Source of the DNA: Rutpela maculata
Taxonomy: Eukaryota > Arthropoda > Insecta > Coleoptera > Cerambycidae
NCBI GenBank assembly: GCA_936432065.2
Contig: OW386286.2
Span: forward strand, 79,450,452-79,514,451
Direction: 5' to 3'
DNA: 64,000 nucleotides
In this document: positions 22,457-34,800 of the stretch, piece after piece
Layout of the letters: the number at the start of each line of letters is the position of its first letter
Position numbering within the stretch: position 1 is the stretch's first letter
Position numbers and translations under genes: made by a program
The notes under the pieces: model-generated
Told to the model about the DNA's origin: nothing
What the model saw: the letters and a program-made list of their open reading frames with translations, nothing else
Databases searched by the model: none

Positions 22457-23617
22457 TTAAGCCTGAACGTCCCGGTCAGGCAATTCAGCCTCTTTCACAT
22501 ACTTCTCCAGTCTATCCAAATGTACGATCTTCATCTTGGACTTTTTGTTTCGTTGAATCCGATAGACGACATCATTAATTCGGGTAATAACAGTATACGG
22601 TCCATCCCAAGGCGGTTGAAGTTTCGGGGGTCTCCATTCCTTCCGCTGTGGGTTGTATAGCCAAACCAGATCTCCCGCCTTGAATCCCCCTGTACTGGCA
22701 TTCTGATCATAACGAGCCTTCCATCGGTTACTAGCTTTGGTCATCTGCTCTCGGTCATTCTTCGGCTGTTCTCGACTTCCATTTCTGTAGTTGCTCATGG
22801 AAAATGGTTCCCCACGGGCAGCACAATTCTTACACTTGCGACACCAAGCCTCCACATCCTGACGACTATTAACCCAATAGAACTGTTCCCGTGCTCTACT
22901 CAATGTCCTGTTTATGCCGAAGTGTCTGCTGGACGTTTCATTATGCGCTTCCTGGAGTACTTCTGGTACACAACATCTGGGAATCACTAGACGCATGGCA
23001 ACCTGCTTCCCATCTGGGCTTTCCCATGCTCTCCTCAAAAGCCCATTTACGACTGTAAGTGAATCCCATTGTGACCATAAAGCCTTCAGCACCACTTCTT
23101 TGTTGGAAACATCCTTCCATACTGGACGCGTTCCCTCTTCTTTTGCTCTCAATATGGGTCCGATTTCTACATCGCGCAATTGCTCTTGCCTCAGAATTTT
23201 CTTTGACCAACTGTCTGGAAGATCGACCTTGACAGTGTTGACTTCAACCATGTTCGGCAATTTTCTCACCTGAGGGTAGCGCTTGCAATCTTCCTTGTCT
23301 AATTTTCTGTATAATGCAGGAGTCTTGACTGCCTGCGTTGTGAATAGCCTGGTTTTCTCGCATTGGTCATTCACTTTTGACAGAATAAATTGTTCGTTCC
23401 CAATTCTTAAGACTCGCTTTCCTACGTCAACAATAAATCCATACTGTTCCATGATGTCCAGACCCAAAATGAAGTCATCCGTGATGTCAGCCACGATGAC
23501 CTTGTGGTCAAACCTTAATTGTCCAATCTGCAAACCCAGGTCTACTTCTCCATGAACCGTAGCCCTGTCCCCCGTACTATTGATAACGTAGTACCTGTGT
23601 CGATGGTAAACAAACAT
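22457..23617 (-). pseudogene. Fused protease end and integrase ends (deleted pol)
   Basis: 386 open codons. They begin with the protease C-terminal part (FILGLDIMEQYGFIVDV) and pass straight to the pre-integrase region (LPDSWSKKILRQEQLRDVEI). The integrase zinc domain follows: HNETSSRHFGINRTL then CRKCKNC, an HHCC pattern. After that comes a second jump, directly to the integrase C-terminal domain (FKAGDLVWLYNP, then GPYTVITRINDVVYRIQ). The RT, the RNase H and the DDE core are absent. The frame is intact across both joins, so the deletions happen to be phase-neutral or were selected to be. It cannot encode an active polymerase or integrase. Confidence 0.85.
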
Positions 23618-23787
23618 TTTCTTCCATTCACATAGCCTTGTAACAACAGACTATTCGAAATTTCTCTAAGCTGGGAAATCTTTATTTCTCTGGGGTCACC
23701 GCATTCCCTAGCCAGAACAACCCCCCTGGTACTGTTTTCCTGCTTCTCTTCAACATTCACAGCATTTACTCGACTCTCCAAGTTCTG
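23542..23787 (-). pseudogene. Protease N-terminal part of the Gypsy-type element
   Basis: In the same phase as Gag past the TAG, the frame reads through a linker to LLLQGYVNGRKCLFTIDTGT, where DTG is the aspartic protease catalytic triad. A frame change near 23600 moves the rest (ADITDDFILGLDIM, the flap and C-terminal hydrophobic block) into the next frame. Confidence 0.8.
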
Positions 23788-25016
23788 CTATCGACAGTCT
23801 CGTTTCATATGTCCCACCTTGCCGCAGTTGTAACATTTAATACCTCCACTCGGCTTTCGTTTATTTTGTTGTTTTCCCTGCTCCCTGAGATCATCTAATT
23901 TATCGAATAGTTTGGTAAACATTTTCTGCATCTCAGTCAATATGGGGTTCTGGTTCATTTCTGGTAGCGATTCTTCGAGAGTCACAGCTCGCATTCTCGA
24001 CCTTGGCGTATCCCTGTAAGCTGCTTCTACTTCGAGTGCACGCACCAAAGCTTCGCTACTACTTTGGTGTCTCGTCAGCCTCAAAACTCGCCTGACCTCT
24101 TCGTCCCTTATGCCATCTAAAAAGGCCCCTACGGCAAATTGTTCCTGAAATTCTCTAGGTGCACTCGGATACGCCAGGTGTGCCAGTCTCTCTATCGAAG
24201 CTTCAAATTCTTGTAAACTTTCCCCAGCTTTTTGCATCCGGGATTTCAGCTGAGCCTGATATAATTGGGCAAGGTGTTGATCGCCATACCTCAAGTCTAA
24301 TGCAGCTTCCAAGACTTTGAAGTCCCTTTGTTTCTCGACTAGGATGGTTTGGAGTTTGGAGGCTTGGCCCCTTAACGCCAGAACTAATTCCATGGCCTTT
24401 TCCTCATTATCCCAGTTGTTCGCACCCGCTGCTGCCTCAAACTGCCTCTTACACGTCGTCCAGGAACTTTGGCCGTCAAAAGAAGGAGGTTTTAGTCGCT
24501 GACCTGATGATACCACCTGCTGGCTTCCTCTATCTCTCAACTGTCGTTTAAGCCGGTCTATTTCTCCCTTGACTTCTTCTTCGAACTTGTTTACTTTTTC
24601 TTTAACTTCATTTACCTCCCCTTTGACTTCGCTTACTTCCTCCTTGATTTCACTCTTTAGTTCTTCATTGGCAGAAATGATTGCGTCCTGTTGTGTTTTT
24701 ATTTGACCGCTCAGTTTTTCCTTAATTCTTCCTGGCGTTTTTCTTGTTCTTCTTTTTCCTCTTGGCGTCTTATTTCCAGATTTTCCATCGTTTTCTTTAA
24801 TTCGTCTCTCTCTTCTTGACGTCTTCTTTCTTGCTCTTCTTTTTCTTCTTGACGTCGCTTTTCTTATTCTTCCTTCTCCTCTTGACGTCTTTTCTCCTGT
24901 TCTTCTTTGTCTTCCTGACGTCTCCTTTCTTGTTCTTCTTTTTCTTCCTGGCGCTGCTCTGCCATCATCCTCGTAAATTCCGCAAGTAGGTCCTTCATTT
25001 GTTTCTCCGTAGCCAT
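23788..25016 (-). pseudogene. Gag of the Gypsy-type element
   Basis: The start is taken at the ATG at 25016 (MATEKQMKDLLAEF), next to the 5' LTR leader. The N-terminus is a charged, heptad-like run in which RRQEEKEEQEK-type 11-residue units repeat about six times, a likely coiled coil. An in-frame TAA falls within it, and a stop plus frame change precede 24540. From 24540 the capsid-like part runs with KPPSFDGQSSWTTCKRQFEA and FAVGAFLDGIRDEEVRRVL. It ends in one zinc knuckle, CYNCGKVGHMKRDC. The frame then meets TAG followed by CAG and goes on into the protease in the same phase. Confidence 0.85.
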
Positions 25017-25476
25017 GCTTCTTGTTGTAATGGGCATACGATTATGTTAAAAATAAAATAAATTTAACTGCCACGTCAATATCGGTAATGGAACTTTCCA
25101 GAAAAATCTCGAAACAGCACGAAAAAGACTTATCCAGAGTCTTGTCACTATCCAGTTCAGAGAATTTAATAATCTCCACTAATGTTCAAATAGAAAAGTT
25201 CTAGAAATTTTTCACGCACTAACACAAATGAGTTTTTTCAGTGCCTCTATCACTACTCAGTTTAAAGGATTTAATTATTACACTAATGTCCTAATTAAAA
25301 TGTTCTACAATGTCTCAAAAATGCACTTAACACTATTTTCCTGTTCGAAAATAACCCTCGAATAATGTCCAGTAAATTAGTCCTCTGTGTTAGCACTCCG
25401 TCGAGAATACTTCTCGAACACTCCAGCACAACTTCAGAGCTCTTCTTGTCATAAAATTCTACTTCTGACAACAATT

Positions 25477-25880
25477 TGTAACGTGTTTCCACCCTTAGGA
25501 AACTACCCCTTGTAAATTCCGTGGGTTCCAAAAATTATAGCAAGAGATGTCTACTAACACACTTTATTTAATAATTTACTGGTTACTTCACAATACTGAT
25601 TATTTACTTAAATGCACTTTACTGACTAAAAATAACAATGTTTATCACTTTGTACTCTTAACATCACTTGTCCATCAAACTTCAAAACTTTCTATACTTT
25701 CTGAACTACTGGTTTTTTATACCTAAAAATGACAGATCTCGATTGTTCTGTGATGACGCCACCATTCTCTAGATAATTCCAGATGTCACTTTAGAACTAA
25801 CTTCTGGTAGGTTCTTTCTCGAGTTGGTGCAAATACATCTGAATTAATTGAATTCATTCTAGGGGTGGCAACACATCACA
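25477..25880 (-). repeat. 5' LTR of the Gypsy-type element
   Basis: 404 bp, same ends as the partner. The presumed primer-binding site lies just inside it, at about 25458-25475. Confidence 0.9.
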
Positions 25881-25884
25881 CTAT

Positions 25885-26120
25885 TGATCCAGGTCTGATC
25901 ACATTAGTATATTAACTTGAAGTTCCCTCTACGAAACATCTTGTCAACTTCTTACATACACTTAATATCTAATATTCAGTAAGAAAAACAGGAAAATAAC
26001 TATTAATCATTCTTTCTATATAGGTAGTGACGATCTAAGTCTGATCATGCCAGTATATCAAGAATAAATTCCCTTACGAAACAGGTTCTTAACTTCAACG
26101 AAATAATGTTCTGGTAATCT
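25885..26120. repeat. Two-unit satellite split by the Gypsy element
   Basis: TCATTC-T-CTAT...GATCCAGGTCTGATCA and TCATTCTTTCTATATAGG...GATCTAAGTCTGATCATG are related units about 140 bp apart. The first begins at 22018, left of the Gypsy insertion, and resumes at 25885. Confidence 0.55.
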
Positions 26121-26419
26121 ATATATTTTCATTATCTCACTTCAACTGCTTCCAGAAATTATCTTATTTTATATTTATTTCACCACAGTAAAATACATGA
26201 ATATTTATATGACATAAGTCAATTATTTAATGTCAAACATTTTACTGATTTTTATTTATTTTGTAAATGAATTATCTGCCACATAAACATTATATTAATT
26301 TTTCAAGATTTGTGTATATGTCAACAGATACGAGTTATTCATGAACTCAGCCGTTGATTAGTTTAACATTGTAATGAAGCAAAATAATGAACGTAATTAT
26401 TCAAAATAAATTATTCTTA

Positions 26420-26946
26420 TTTTTACCCCCGTAAATAATGGAGTGGAGGATGGTAGAGAGGGTAGCTAATTTCAAAAAGTTTGAGGACTTTGGTTCTGTG
26501 TACACACTAAAGGACAATTTTATTTTTAAAGTCCATTTAATCATGGTGTGGGGTGGTAGTGGGGGTAGTTGATGCCTAAAATTTTTGAAACCTTGACTTT
26601 TCGTATACACACTAAATCCCAGTTTTATGGATTCTTACTTGCTTGCTTTACCATTTACTGTCATTTATCCCACAACCCTTCAACAAAATAAGATGAAAAT
26701 ATAATCTGGTTCTAGATCTAGTTATAATACACAGGTGTACCAAATTTCAAATTAATATCGTAAACGGTTCTAGAGTAATCATGTGCACAAAAAAGTTACA
26801 GACATTACGATAGACAGACATAATTTTTTTTGCTGAAACTTGAAATCTCGACGTTTCGTGATATTCTAAGCCGCTTTAAACAAAAAGATTTTCAATTTTT
26901 TTTACCGTTACTATAGTTCCACTTGACTACGTGTATGTGAAAGTAA
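26420..26946 (+). mobile_element. HINE, diverged and left-truncated copy
   Basis: The interior follows the other copies in order: the GGTAGTGGGGGTAG tract, CAGTTTTATGGATTCTTACT, ATAATCTGGTTCTAGATCTA, GTGTACCAAATTTCAA, a short GACA block and CGTTACTATAGTTCCACTTG. Divergence is clearly higher than in the other copies and the left terminus is missing. Confidence 0.7.
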
Positions 26947-28220
26947 AATACAAAAATACTCTAATCAATGAGCCTTATTCTCCGGTACCTCCGGTACGTG
27001 TTAAAAAATACATGTACGTGTTAAAAAATAGGTCGGGGCAAGGGTGATCTGTGAAATTTTGATAATTATTATAGCTATTGACATTGAAGAAGCTAGCTCC
27101 ATCATGATCTAAGGGACAGCCGAACGAGAATAATACGTTTCCGCTTGAAGACGTTTTAAAAAAACCATGAAATTTGCTATAAAAATTTACTTCCATATAT
27201 TTCTTTTTTAACTGAAACCCTTTATTTCCGCCATTTATATTATTTCAAAATAACATAGAACATAACCAACGTAGAAAATTCGAGTCCAATAATAAGTTTG
27301 CATTTATATAATATATAAAATAGTAAAATATTTTTCTTCCACAACTGACCTATTTATATTCGTTAGAATAACGAGAACTGTTTCCCTGCCGTCCTCGGCA
27401 TTACGTATTCCATTCGCAGTTATATCTTATAAATCGAAAGGAATTTTATTTCTCTCCAGTACAATTTAAATTCGCAAATGACCCAATTCTATTAGGTCTG
27501 GTGGTTGCATCGGCTTTCACTAAACCAAGTTTTTGTGCCATTGGCCTGGATTTGAAGCCTTTAGATAAAGCTAGGAAGATACATTCAAGAATTAATTTAT
27601 TACTAAGGGTATGTAACAAATGTAGTAGAAGTAAGGCAGCAAACAGGCCGTTGGAATCGAAGTTAATCACCGTTTCATTGATTCGGGCCTATCCAAAATA
27701 CATTAAGGGCTAAGGATTATCTAAAATCCATTAATTTTTTTTCAATCGATAGATAAAAAAAGAGTTTTGGTGTGTTAAGTTTGCTCTCAAATATCTTTCC
27801 TTAAATCTTTATTTAATAACGAATAGAAATAGTAAAGTAAGAAAATTTCCTAATTTTGAGGAAAAAAATGGGAATAGATAATATTCTCCGATAAGATGAC
27901 AAGAATTAACATAACTTGCATACAACATTTAGTAGGGAATATGATAGGATGGTTATTTACCAAACTATCATGTATAGAGAGAGTTGATTAATACTAATGG
28001 GTTACTCTTATCAATCAAGAGACGGCCAGTTTATTTTGTAATAACTCAAGAAATGATTAAGAAAAGTCTGTATTTTCTACATGCACTTTTACTCTACAAG
28101 TCGAAGACTGAAGCAAGCCAAGGAATCTTGGCAAGAGGTTAGTGTAGTGAAATGTTACATAGCCCTACCAGTAAGTTAATTTGTAATCATTTTCAGGTAA
28201 TTGTGTTCTATCCAACAGAA
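26947..28220. other. No recognised gene
   Basis: At 27446-27713 both strands are open for about 70 codons, but I recognise no motif in either and the position is flanked by AT-rich sequence. TGTACGTGTTAAAAAATA is directly repeated near 26996-27030. Confidence 0.35.
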
Positions 28221-28224
28221 TTTG

Positions 28225-28375
28225 ACAGCATAAAGATGATTCAAAGTCTACCGCCCACACAGGATGCCCTCATTCAACACAATAATCACTACATCTACCA
28301 TATGGTTAACCAGTTTGCAATCATTCCAAAATGCACCTACTCCGGCTAACTTTGAATGGAAAAGAAGAGTTCTTC
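28225..28375 (+). pseudogene. Fragment of the FEN/PIN-CXC-like family
   Basis: The plus frame reads MIQSLPPTQDALIQHNNHYI, and after a frame change NAPTPANFEWKRR. LPPT-x-DAL-x-QH followed by a P...W-x-W/K block is the linker just before the cysteine-rich tail in a protein family found in many copies in insects. A more complete member is at 46312-47464. Only about 45 residues remain here. The function of the family is not known to me. Confidence 0.5.
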
Positions 28376-28389
28376 CTCTAGCTAACATT

Positions 28390-28575
28390 AACTTACTTTC
28401 AAAATTTCAACACAGTCGGACTTTTCTTTCTTAAGTTATCGTGCTTACAATAAACGTGACGGACAGACAGACGGACGGACGGACAGACGGACAGATGGAC
28501 AGACGGACATTTTGAAAGTTTGAAAGTAATTCGTGCCGATCAAATGCAATATACACTTCGGTTTTTGCAACATTA
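28390..28575 (+). repeat. Interspersed repeat with GACG/GACA microsatellite, copy 3
   Basis: It contains the TTAAGTTATCGTGCTTACAA block, an ACGTGACGGACAG run (28459-28508), ACATTTTGAAAG and GCCGATCAAATGC, shared with 9590-9800 and, inverted, 7140-7240. It starts right after the nuclease/CXC fragment. Confidence 0.6.
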
Positions 28576-29034
28576 TAAATATAATTTAAGCAAATTTAAT
28601 TCTATGTAAATTAGCTAGCTCGAATGGTTCTGGAGATATCTGCGAAAAATAGCAAAGAACAGCTCGCATTTCGGAACCGGAGAAATTGCAAAAACATGCA
28701 ATCTTGACTCGTTCATATTTTTGGAAAAACATCAGCAAGACGGCCGTATAATGTCGCGACTGATAACCAGCTGATTTTTTCAAGATTGCTTATTAGAAAT
28801 ATGTAGAATCCAATTCTCAAATTGTCCGACAAAATATATTTGCCGATTTTCGAGTCCGACGCGTGGAAATCGTCTTTTACCTGCCGAGGAGGAACGCCGC
28901 GTTTACGAAAATTTTCGCAAAGGAAAAAAGTGATAGACTAGGCGCAATTATGCCGTACAAGAAGTTATACGAGGATATGTATAAATTGCCTTTATGTACG
29001 CGGGCACCTAGACTATCAAGAATGCCACAAGGCT

Positions 29035-29410
29035 TCTCGAACTTGAGAAGTTCGACCTAAGGCTGATCACAGGCCTTCTAACTGGCATTGCCCCTTGAGA
29101 TATCTTAAGAACATGGGCATGGCCGATGATGACAAATGCAGATACTGTGAAGTTGCAATTGAGACTGCGGAACATATACTTTTTGAATGCAAGGTACTAA
29201 TCCGCATTGGCTAAAGTACCTAGAATAAACGGAATTAACGCCTGAAGACATAAGGAAATTAGCTCCCAGGAAAATCACAAGCTTTGCAAAAAGTCTTGGA
29301 ATCCTGGGCAACAACTAGTTGTAGGGTAACTCACAAAAGACCTTTTCGGTCGAAGTGAAGAAAGGCGAACTCAGGGCCAAGCGACTCCTGAAACAATCTA
29401 CTATCTACTT
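29035..29410 (+). pseudogene. C-terminal tail of the RNase H-type LINE, second copy
   Basis: Plus strand: YLKNMGMADDDKCRYCEVAI then ETAEHILFEC matches the zinc-like tail at 14013-14276 almost residue for residue. The 3' region also aligns (TTGTAGGGTAACTCACAAAA, then CGAAGTGAAGAAAGG). The copy is 5' truncated near 29035 and has one-base shifts. It is an older insertion of the same family in the opposite orientation. Confidence 0.75.
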
Positions 29411-30291
29411 ACCGAAGGCAATGAATGATTCATTTTTGTTATTGTATTATTTTTTAATTCTGGCATATAAACTTTATTGCTTGCAAATGGACTTTCACAT
29501 AACACTACCGAGATGATCAATACAATAGTTAAATATAGATATAATATTAATTAAAGTATTCATTAAGCTTTAAATATGTTTTCTCTACGAATTACTTGAA
29601 TAAAGCAAAATAAAAAAATAAGTCTAAATTGTTTAAAATTAATTTTGAAGTTTACTGATAAATATAATTGGTTGAGTTACGAATTATATAATGAGAAATG
29701 AATGGTACGTGTGTTATTGTTCAACATTTAATTTTAAATTATTCTAATTATATCTGGATTTAGATCTATTTTATTCTCGCCTAAATAAGCTGAAAATAAT
29801 TGATGTTATTAATCTCAAGATCCGTAATATCCACACAAGAATAAAAAGTTTATTGGAGAGAGACAGTAACGATGATATAATTGTTATGAAAAACATGCCG
29901 CGAATTATTTCGATGTTAATTTGTAAATAGCCGCACATTGTGTAAAGTAATTATTTATGATTGAAAATAAAAATATTCCAGTTTAAAAGAATGTATCAGA
30001 ATCAAAACAAGGTGACCTAAATACAATGTTACACATCAGCATTGATCGATACAGTTTTTTTTAACCTAGTTAATTAATTTTACTTTTCAGTAAGGTAACC
30101 AGATTTCCGTAACGAAAATATGGGATAAATAATAATAATAAAATTATTTTTAAAACAAATAAAATAATCAATTTTATTTTAAACTTAAGCCGTAAGCACT
30201 GCACACAAATGTAAAAGAATAATTATAAATGGAAATTCAAGATATAGTGGAGTCAATAGAGGCTGAAAATATGCAATATTTCGGAGTAATT
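29411..30291. other. AT-rich stretch without recognised genes
   Basis: No open frame over 60 codons and no repeat end seen up to the BEL insertion. Confidence 0.5.
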
Positions 30292-30296
30292 ACGGG

Positions 30297-30873
30297 TGTT
30301 GAGAATTAAATGTAATTATCGAAGAATTTGCGCCTAGTAATTATCAATCGTAGGTTCGACAATATTTTACTGCGTATTATTAGTTGCCTATCATTTTGTG
30401 TCAGTTAAGATTGCCCCCACCACTAGATACTTAGATAGAAGAATATAGAAACACTCGCGTGCTAGCAGTCATCGAGAACAGACGACGCGCGTTCTAGAAG
30501 TCAATCGACGCGCGTTCTAGCAGTCAATCAAAATAGACGACTCGCGTTCTAGCAGTCAATTAGAAATAGAAGACTCGTTGTGGAAGTCAATATTTTAAAC
30601 TGTGGTGTGTGCGTGATCATATGTAACATTTAGAAGTTAGAAAACCCCAGGAAGATTGCTCCACTGGAACAGCACAGAGGCCTCTGAACAAGACATTCAT
30701 CACAACCCCGGAGCAGGAGGATACAGAAACAGTACACGTGGTAAGCTCGCTTAACTGACCTAACGTTCATTTTATAGTTACTTTATTTACCTATTAATCC
30801 CAAATCAACTACATAAAGGAAAAATACAGTCTGCTTAGCTCTAATGAGCTTTTTGTTATATTAATAACGACCA
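30297..30873 (+). repeat. 5' LTR of the BEL/Pao element
   Basis: Starts TGTTGAGAATTAAATG, ends ATTAATAACGACCA, 577 bp. It contains three to four diverged copies of a GACGCGCGTTCTAGCAGTCA unit (30481-30570), possibly promoter or enhancer repeats. Confidence 0.95.
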
Positions 30874-30878
30874 TTTTT

Positions 30879-30895
30879 TGGTGCCTTCGACCCTG
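30879..30895 (+). promoter_or_regulatory. Primer-binding site of the BEL/Pao element
   Basis: TGGTGCCTTCGACCCTG begins five bases after the LTR and starts TGG, the complement of a tRNA 3' CCA end. The exact tRNA was not identified. Confidence 0.75.
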
Positions 30896-31805
30896 ATTGA
30901 TAATTAATAGGTGAATATATTAGTGTGAAATTTTAGATTAGCGTTCTCCATTTCACGTTTTTTGTTAGATGGTCGGTTAGCATTCAAACTGTTGGCCAAT
31001 GACAGAGTAGCTGCCAGAGCTCTCTAAATAGGAACTACTTTTCGTTGTACGGCGCAGTCGCAGCGTACGCTTGCCACGCCGTTCGAAGTAACAGCTGATT
31101 TAGATTTACACGCAAGGAGAAGACATTGCATTAATTTCGTTCTGTTTACCACAATTTAAAATATAGTTTGAAAACTGATTATTTAGCATTGGGTTAAATA
31201 ATTCAGAAGTAGATAATTTTAACTTATAATACTGCTGGTTAACATTCAAGCAAATATAGTTATAGTGTTATAGTGCGATTTTTAATCCATTCTGTTTGTT
31301 TGTTTACATTAGCAGTTAGTAGATTCCGCGAAGTTAAAATTTCCCCATCATTTACTTGTTTAGATGGTGAATCCAGTGGTAAACTGAACTGTTTTAGATA
31401 TTGTTATTTCAGCTAATAGTCGTGGAATGCAATGTTAATATCCCACTGTTGAGGGGTTAAATTAGTCATTTATAGCTAGTCAGAGGTACGGTTTTTGTAG
31501 TATAAATTTATTCTGAAATATTTCAGTGATTTATAACCTCGTAACCGTGGATAGAGATCATTTTCCTTTTGTTCATACATAGTGTAGTTTGTAGCGTCAA
31601 GGGTTGCCTTTGAGGTGTTCTCTCATATGGGAGCACTTTTAGACTTTTAGATTACCTTTTTTAGTTCTTTTCGTAACTCAAGTTTAGAGATTAGTGTAGA
31701 TACTTTGGGAATCGCTTAGAGGGTTGTGTTATAGTGGTAGTAAAACACAGTTTAGTCAATCATAGAAAATAGTTACGAAATTATAGTTCAATTTCATTGT
31801 AGAAA

Positions 31806-34800
31806 ATGTCAGCCGCAGACAAATTGAAAAAATACAGGGCGTTTCAGACATCTGAAATAAATAGATTGCAAGAAACTCATGAGATTTGCGAAAGAGCTTT
31901 AGCGGATAAAAAATATCATACTGCCTTTAAGTCGAGATTTGCACAATTGGAAGCTATTAAAGGGGAATTTGATAGAAATTATTCGGGTATTTTAAACATA
32001 TTAGCGCTTGATAAAGATGCAGATTTAGATGCTGAATATGCAATATTACGTAGTTTTGAAAAACAATATTATGCTATACAGACGGCACATACAGATCTTT
32101 TTGAAAAAGATGATAATAGGAGGATGTCGCTGTTGCACAATACTACTTCGGTTGTGCCTAGTCACATCAACCTTCCGAAAATAGAGTTGGCGAAATTTTC
32201 TGGAGACATTAAAGCTTTTCCCTCTTTTATTCAGCTTTATGATGCCTTAATTCACACAAATGAGAGTTTGTCAGACATTGAAAAGTTTAACTATTTACTG
32301 TCTTCGTTAAAAGGGCCGCCTCTTAGTATGGCTCAATACTTGCCGATGTTAGCGGGCAATTATAAGGTTGTATATGATAACCTGGTGAAAAGATATTCAA
32401 ATAAGCGTTTATTAGCTAATGCTTATTTTTCTGAGTTAGAAAATGCTCCAAAAATTTCGTCAGATAGTATAGTCGAACTTCGTAAACTTTTAGATAGTTA
32501 TCAAGAAAACTTAGCAGCTCTTCGTAATTTAGAATTTCCAGTTGACCACTGGGATTTTATTCTTAGCCACATGCTCATGAAACGTCTTGATGGTGCGATA
32601 CTTACGCGGTTTGAATTGCACCATGGTAGTACGACCACTATACCCACTTATGCGAAGTTAGTAAAGTTCTTAGAAAACCATTGTGTCACATTAGAACAAA
32701 TGGATCAATCTTCCTCTAGATTAAAAAATAAAAAGATAGATATTAGTAGATCACCACACTCTAGTAAGCCACAGCATAGGTCTGCCTTCTGTGCTACGGC
32801 CTCGAAGCCTGCTCACAGCCTAGATTGTTGTTTATGTAAATCATCCCACGTAGTTAGCAAATGTCCACAGTTTATAGAAAAAAATCCTCAAGAACGTTAT
32901 CAATTAGTAAGACAGTTCCGATTATGTTTGAATTGTTTGAGCGCTGCACATAGCATCAAACAATGTAGCTCAAATTTTAGATGTCGAACTTGTCATAGTA
33001 AACATCATAGCATGTTGCATTTTAGTAGAAAGACTGAGCCACAGGCTCCTAGTAAACCGGTACTAGAGTCGGCTAGTCATTCCCGCGCGGAGGAGTTGAA
33101 CCCCGCCGGTAGCGCAGGTCCTAGCACCTCTTTTAGTTCCTTGTCGGGTTTCGTGCGTAATAAAAATGGAATTTTATTATCCACAGCTCTTATAGAAGTT
33201 AGAAATAGTAGGGGGATTTTTGAAAAATGTCGGGCATTATTAGATAGTGGAGCGCAACTTAGTTTTATTTCGCAAAAATGCGCTCATAGATTAGGAATTC
33301 GTCAGTTTAACACGTCAATGTCAGTTCAAGGGTTATGTCAGACACCACTAGTGTCTCAAGCCTCCGGGGTAGACATTACTTTGCGACCGGTTGGTAAACC
33401 TACTCCGACATTCGACCTTAGTGCTATAGTTTTGCCAAAATTCTGTTCAGATTTGCCTTCAGCGCATTTAGATATAGAAGCGTGGCCGCATCTGTGCAAC
33501 GTCACTTTGGCGGACCCCAAATTTAATTGTCCAGGCCCTATTGACCTACTTTTAGGCGCAGATATTTTCCCGTTACTTTTAACTAGTGGGAGGATTCTAG
33601 GCGCAGAAAATACCCCTATAGCTCTCAATACGGTGTTTGGATATATTTTAATGGGGAATACACAGCAACCTACTCCAATAGTAAATTCTTTCTTTTGTTC
33701 AGTAGATAGTAGTTCACTAGAAAATTTAGTTACAAAATTTTGGCAACTGGAAAATGTCCCAGAACATTCCAGGCTTTCTCCAGATGACGTCATCTGTGAA
33801 AAGTATTTTTTAGATAGTCATTGTAGAACCGATAGTGGAAGGTTCGTAGTTTCTCTCCCTTTCAGGGATAATAGTGTGTTTTTTCCGAACACAAAGCAGC
33901 TAGCTATTAATAGATTTCTTTCTTTAGAACGACGATTAGTAAAAAATCCGTCGTTGCATTTAGAGTATTCGAATTTTCTTAGGGAATATTTAGAATTAGG
34001 TCACATGGAACGAGTTTCTGACGAAACCGTCTCAGACAACGCATTTTATATTCCACACCATTGTGTACTCAGACCAGAGAGCCCCACGACAAAGTTGCGA
34101 GTAGTATTCGATGCGTCGATGAAAGCCTCCAATGGCATTTCATTAAACGATAGTTTGCTTGCTGGTCCGAAATTGCAGAGAGATATAGTCACAATTTTAT
34201 TGAATTTCAGATTACATAACTTTGTTTTCACCGCTGACATTAAACAAATGTACAGGCAAATATTAGTTAATCCTAATCAAGTAGATTATCAGCGTATAGT
34301 TTGGCGATTTTCACCTAGGGAGGAAATACAAAATTTTAGATTATTAACGGTTACGTATGGGGTAAATTGTGCACCCTATTTAGCAATTCGAGTGTTGCAA
34401 CAATTGGCGGAGGACGGTGCTAGTAGATTTCCGTTAGCTGCCGCCGCATTAAAGGTAGACACATACATGGATGACATAGTTACGGGCAGTGATACTCTCG
34501 AGGGAGCTACTCTCTTGCAAAACCAGCTGATCGGTTTATTAAAAGAGGGTGGTTTCGAACTGCGCAAGTGGGCGAGCAACGATGCGTCCTTGCTTTCCAC
34601 TTTACCTTCTTCTCATTTAATGCATAGTTCGTTATCATTTGACAAGGAAGAAAGTTTAAAGATATTAGGGTTAAAATGGTATCCTGCCAACGATGTGTTC
34701 TCATTTAATGTGCAAACACTTGACAAATCTTGTACCAAACGTAGCATCCTTTCAGAATTAGCTAGAGTTTTTGACCCTTTAGGAATCTTAACGCCTGTCA

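Larger units (their letters stand above)
22042..25880 (-). mobile_element. Ty3/Gypsy-type LTR retrotransposon, internally deleted
   Basis: Two 404-bp LTRs (22042-22445 and 25477-25880) start TGTAACG and end TCACA in plus orientation. CTAT flanks both sides (22038-22041, 25881-25884), a 4-bp target duplication. Inside, on the minus strand, are Gag, a protease piece and the ends of an integrase. RT, RNase H and the integrase core are missing. A purine tract (complement of CTACCCCCTCCTT) abuts the 22445 LTR. A TTGTCAGAAGTAG stretch next to the other LTR resembles a tRNA-Leu primer site. I count 7 differences between the LTRs, about 1.7%. Confidence 0.9.

Noticed and set aside
22373..23555. Plus-strand frames over the Gypsy element
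   Set aside because: Antisense to recognised protease and integrase sequence.
27446..27713. Possible host exon open on both strands
   Set aside because: No motif, no splice context I trust, and no neighbour to support it; left as unassigned sequence.
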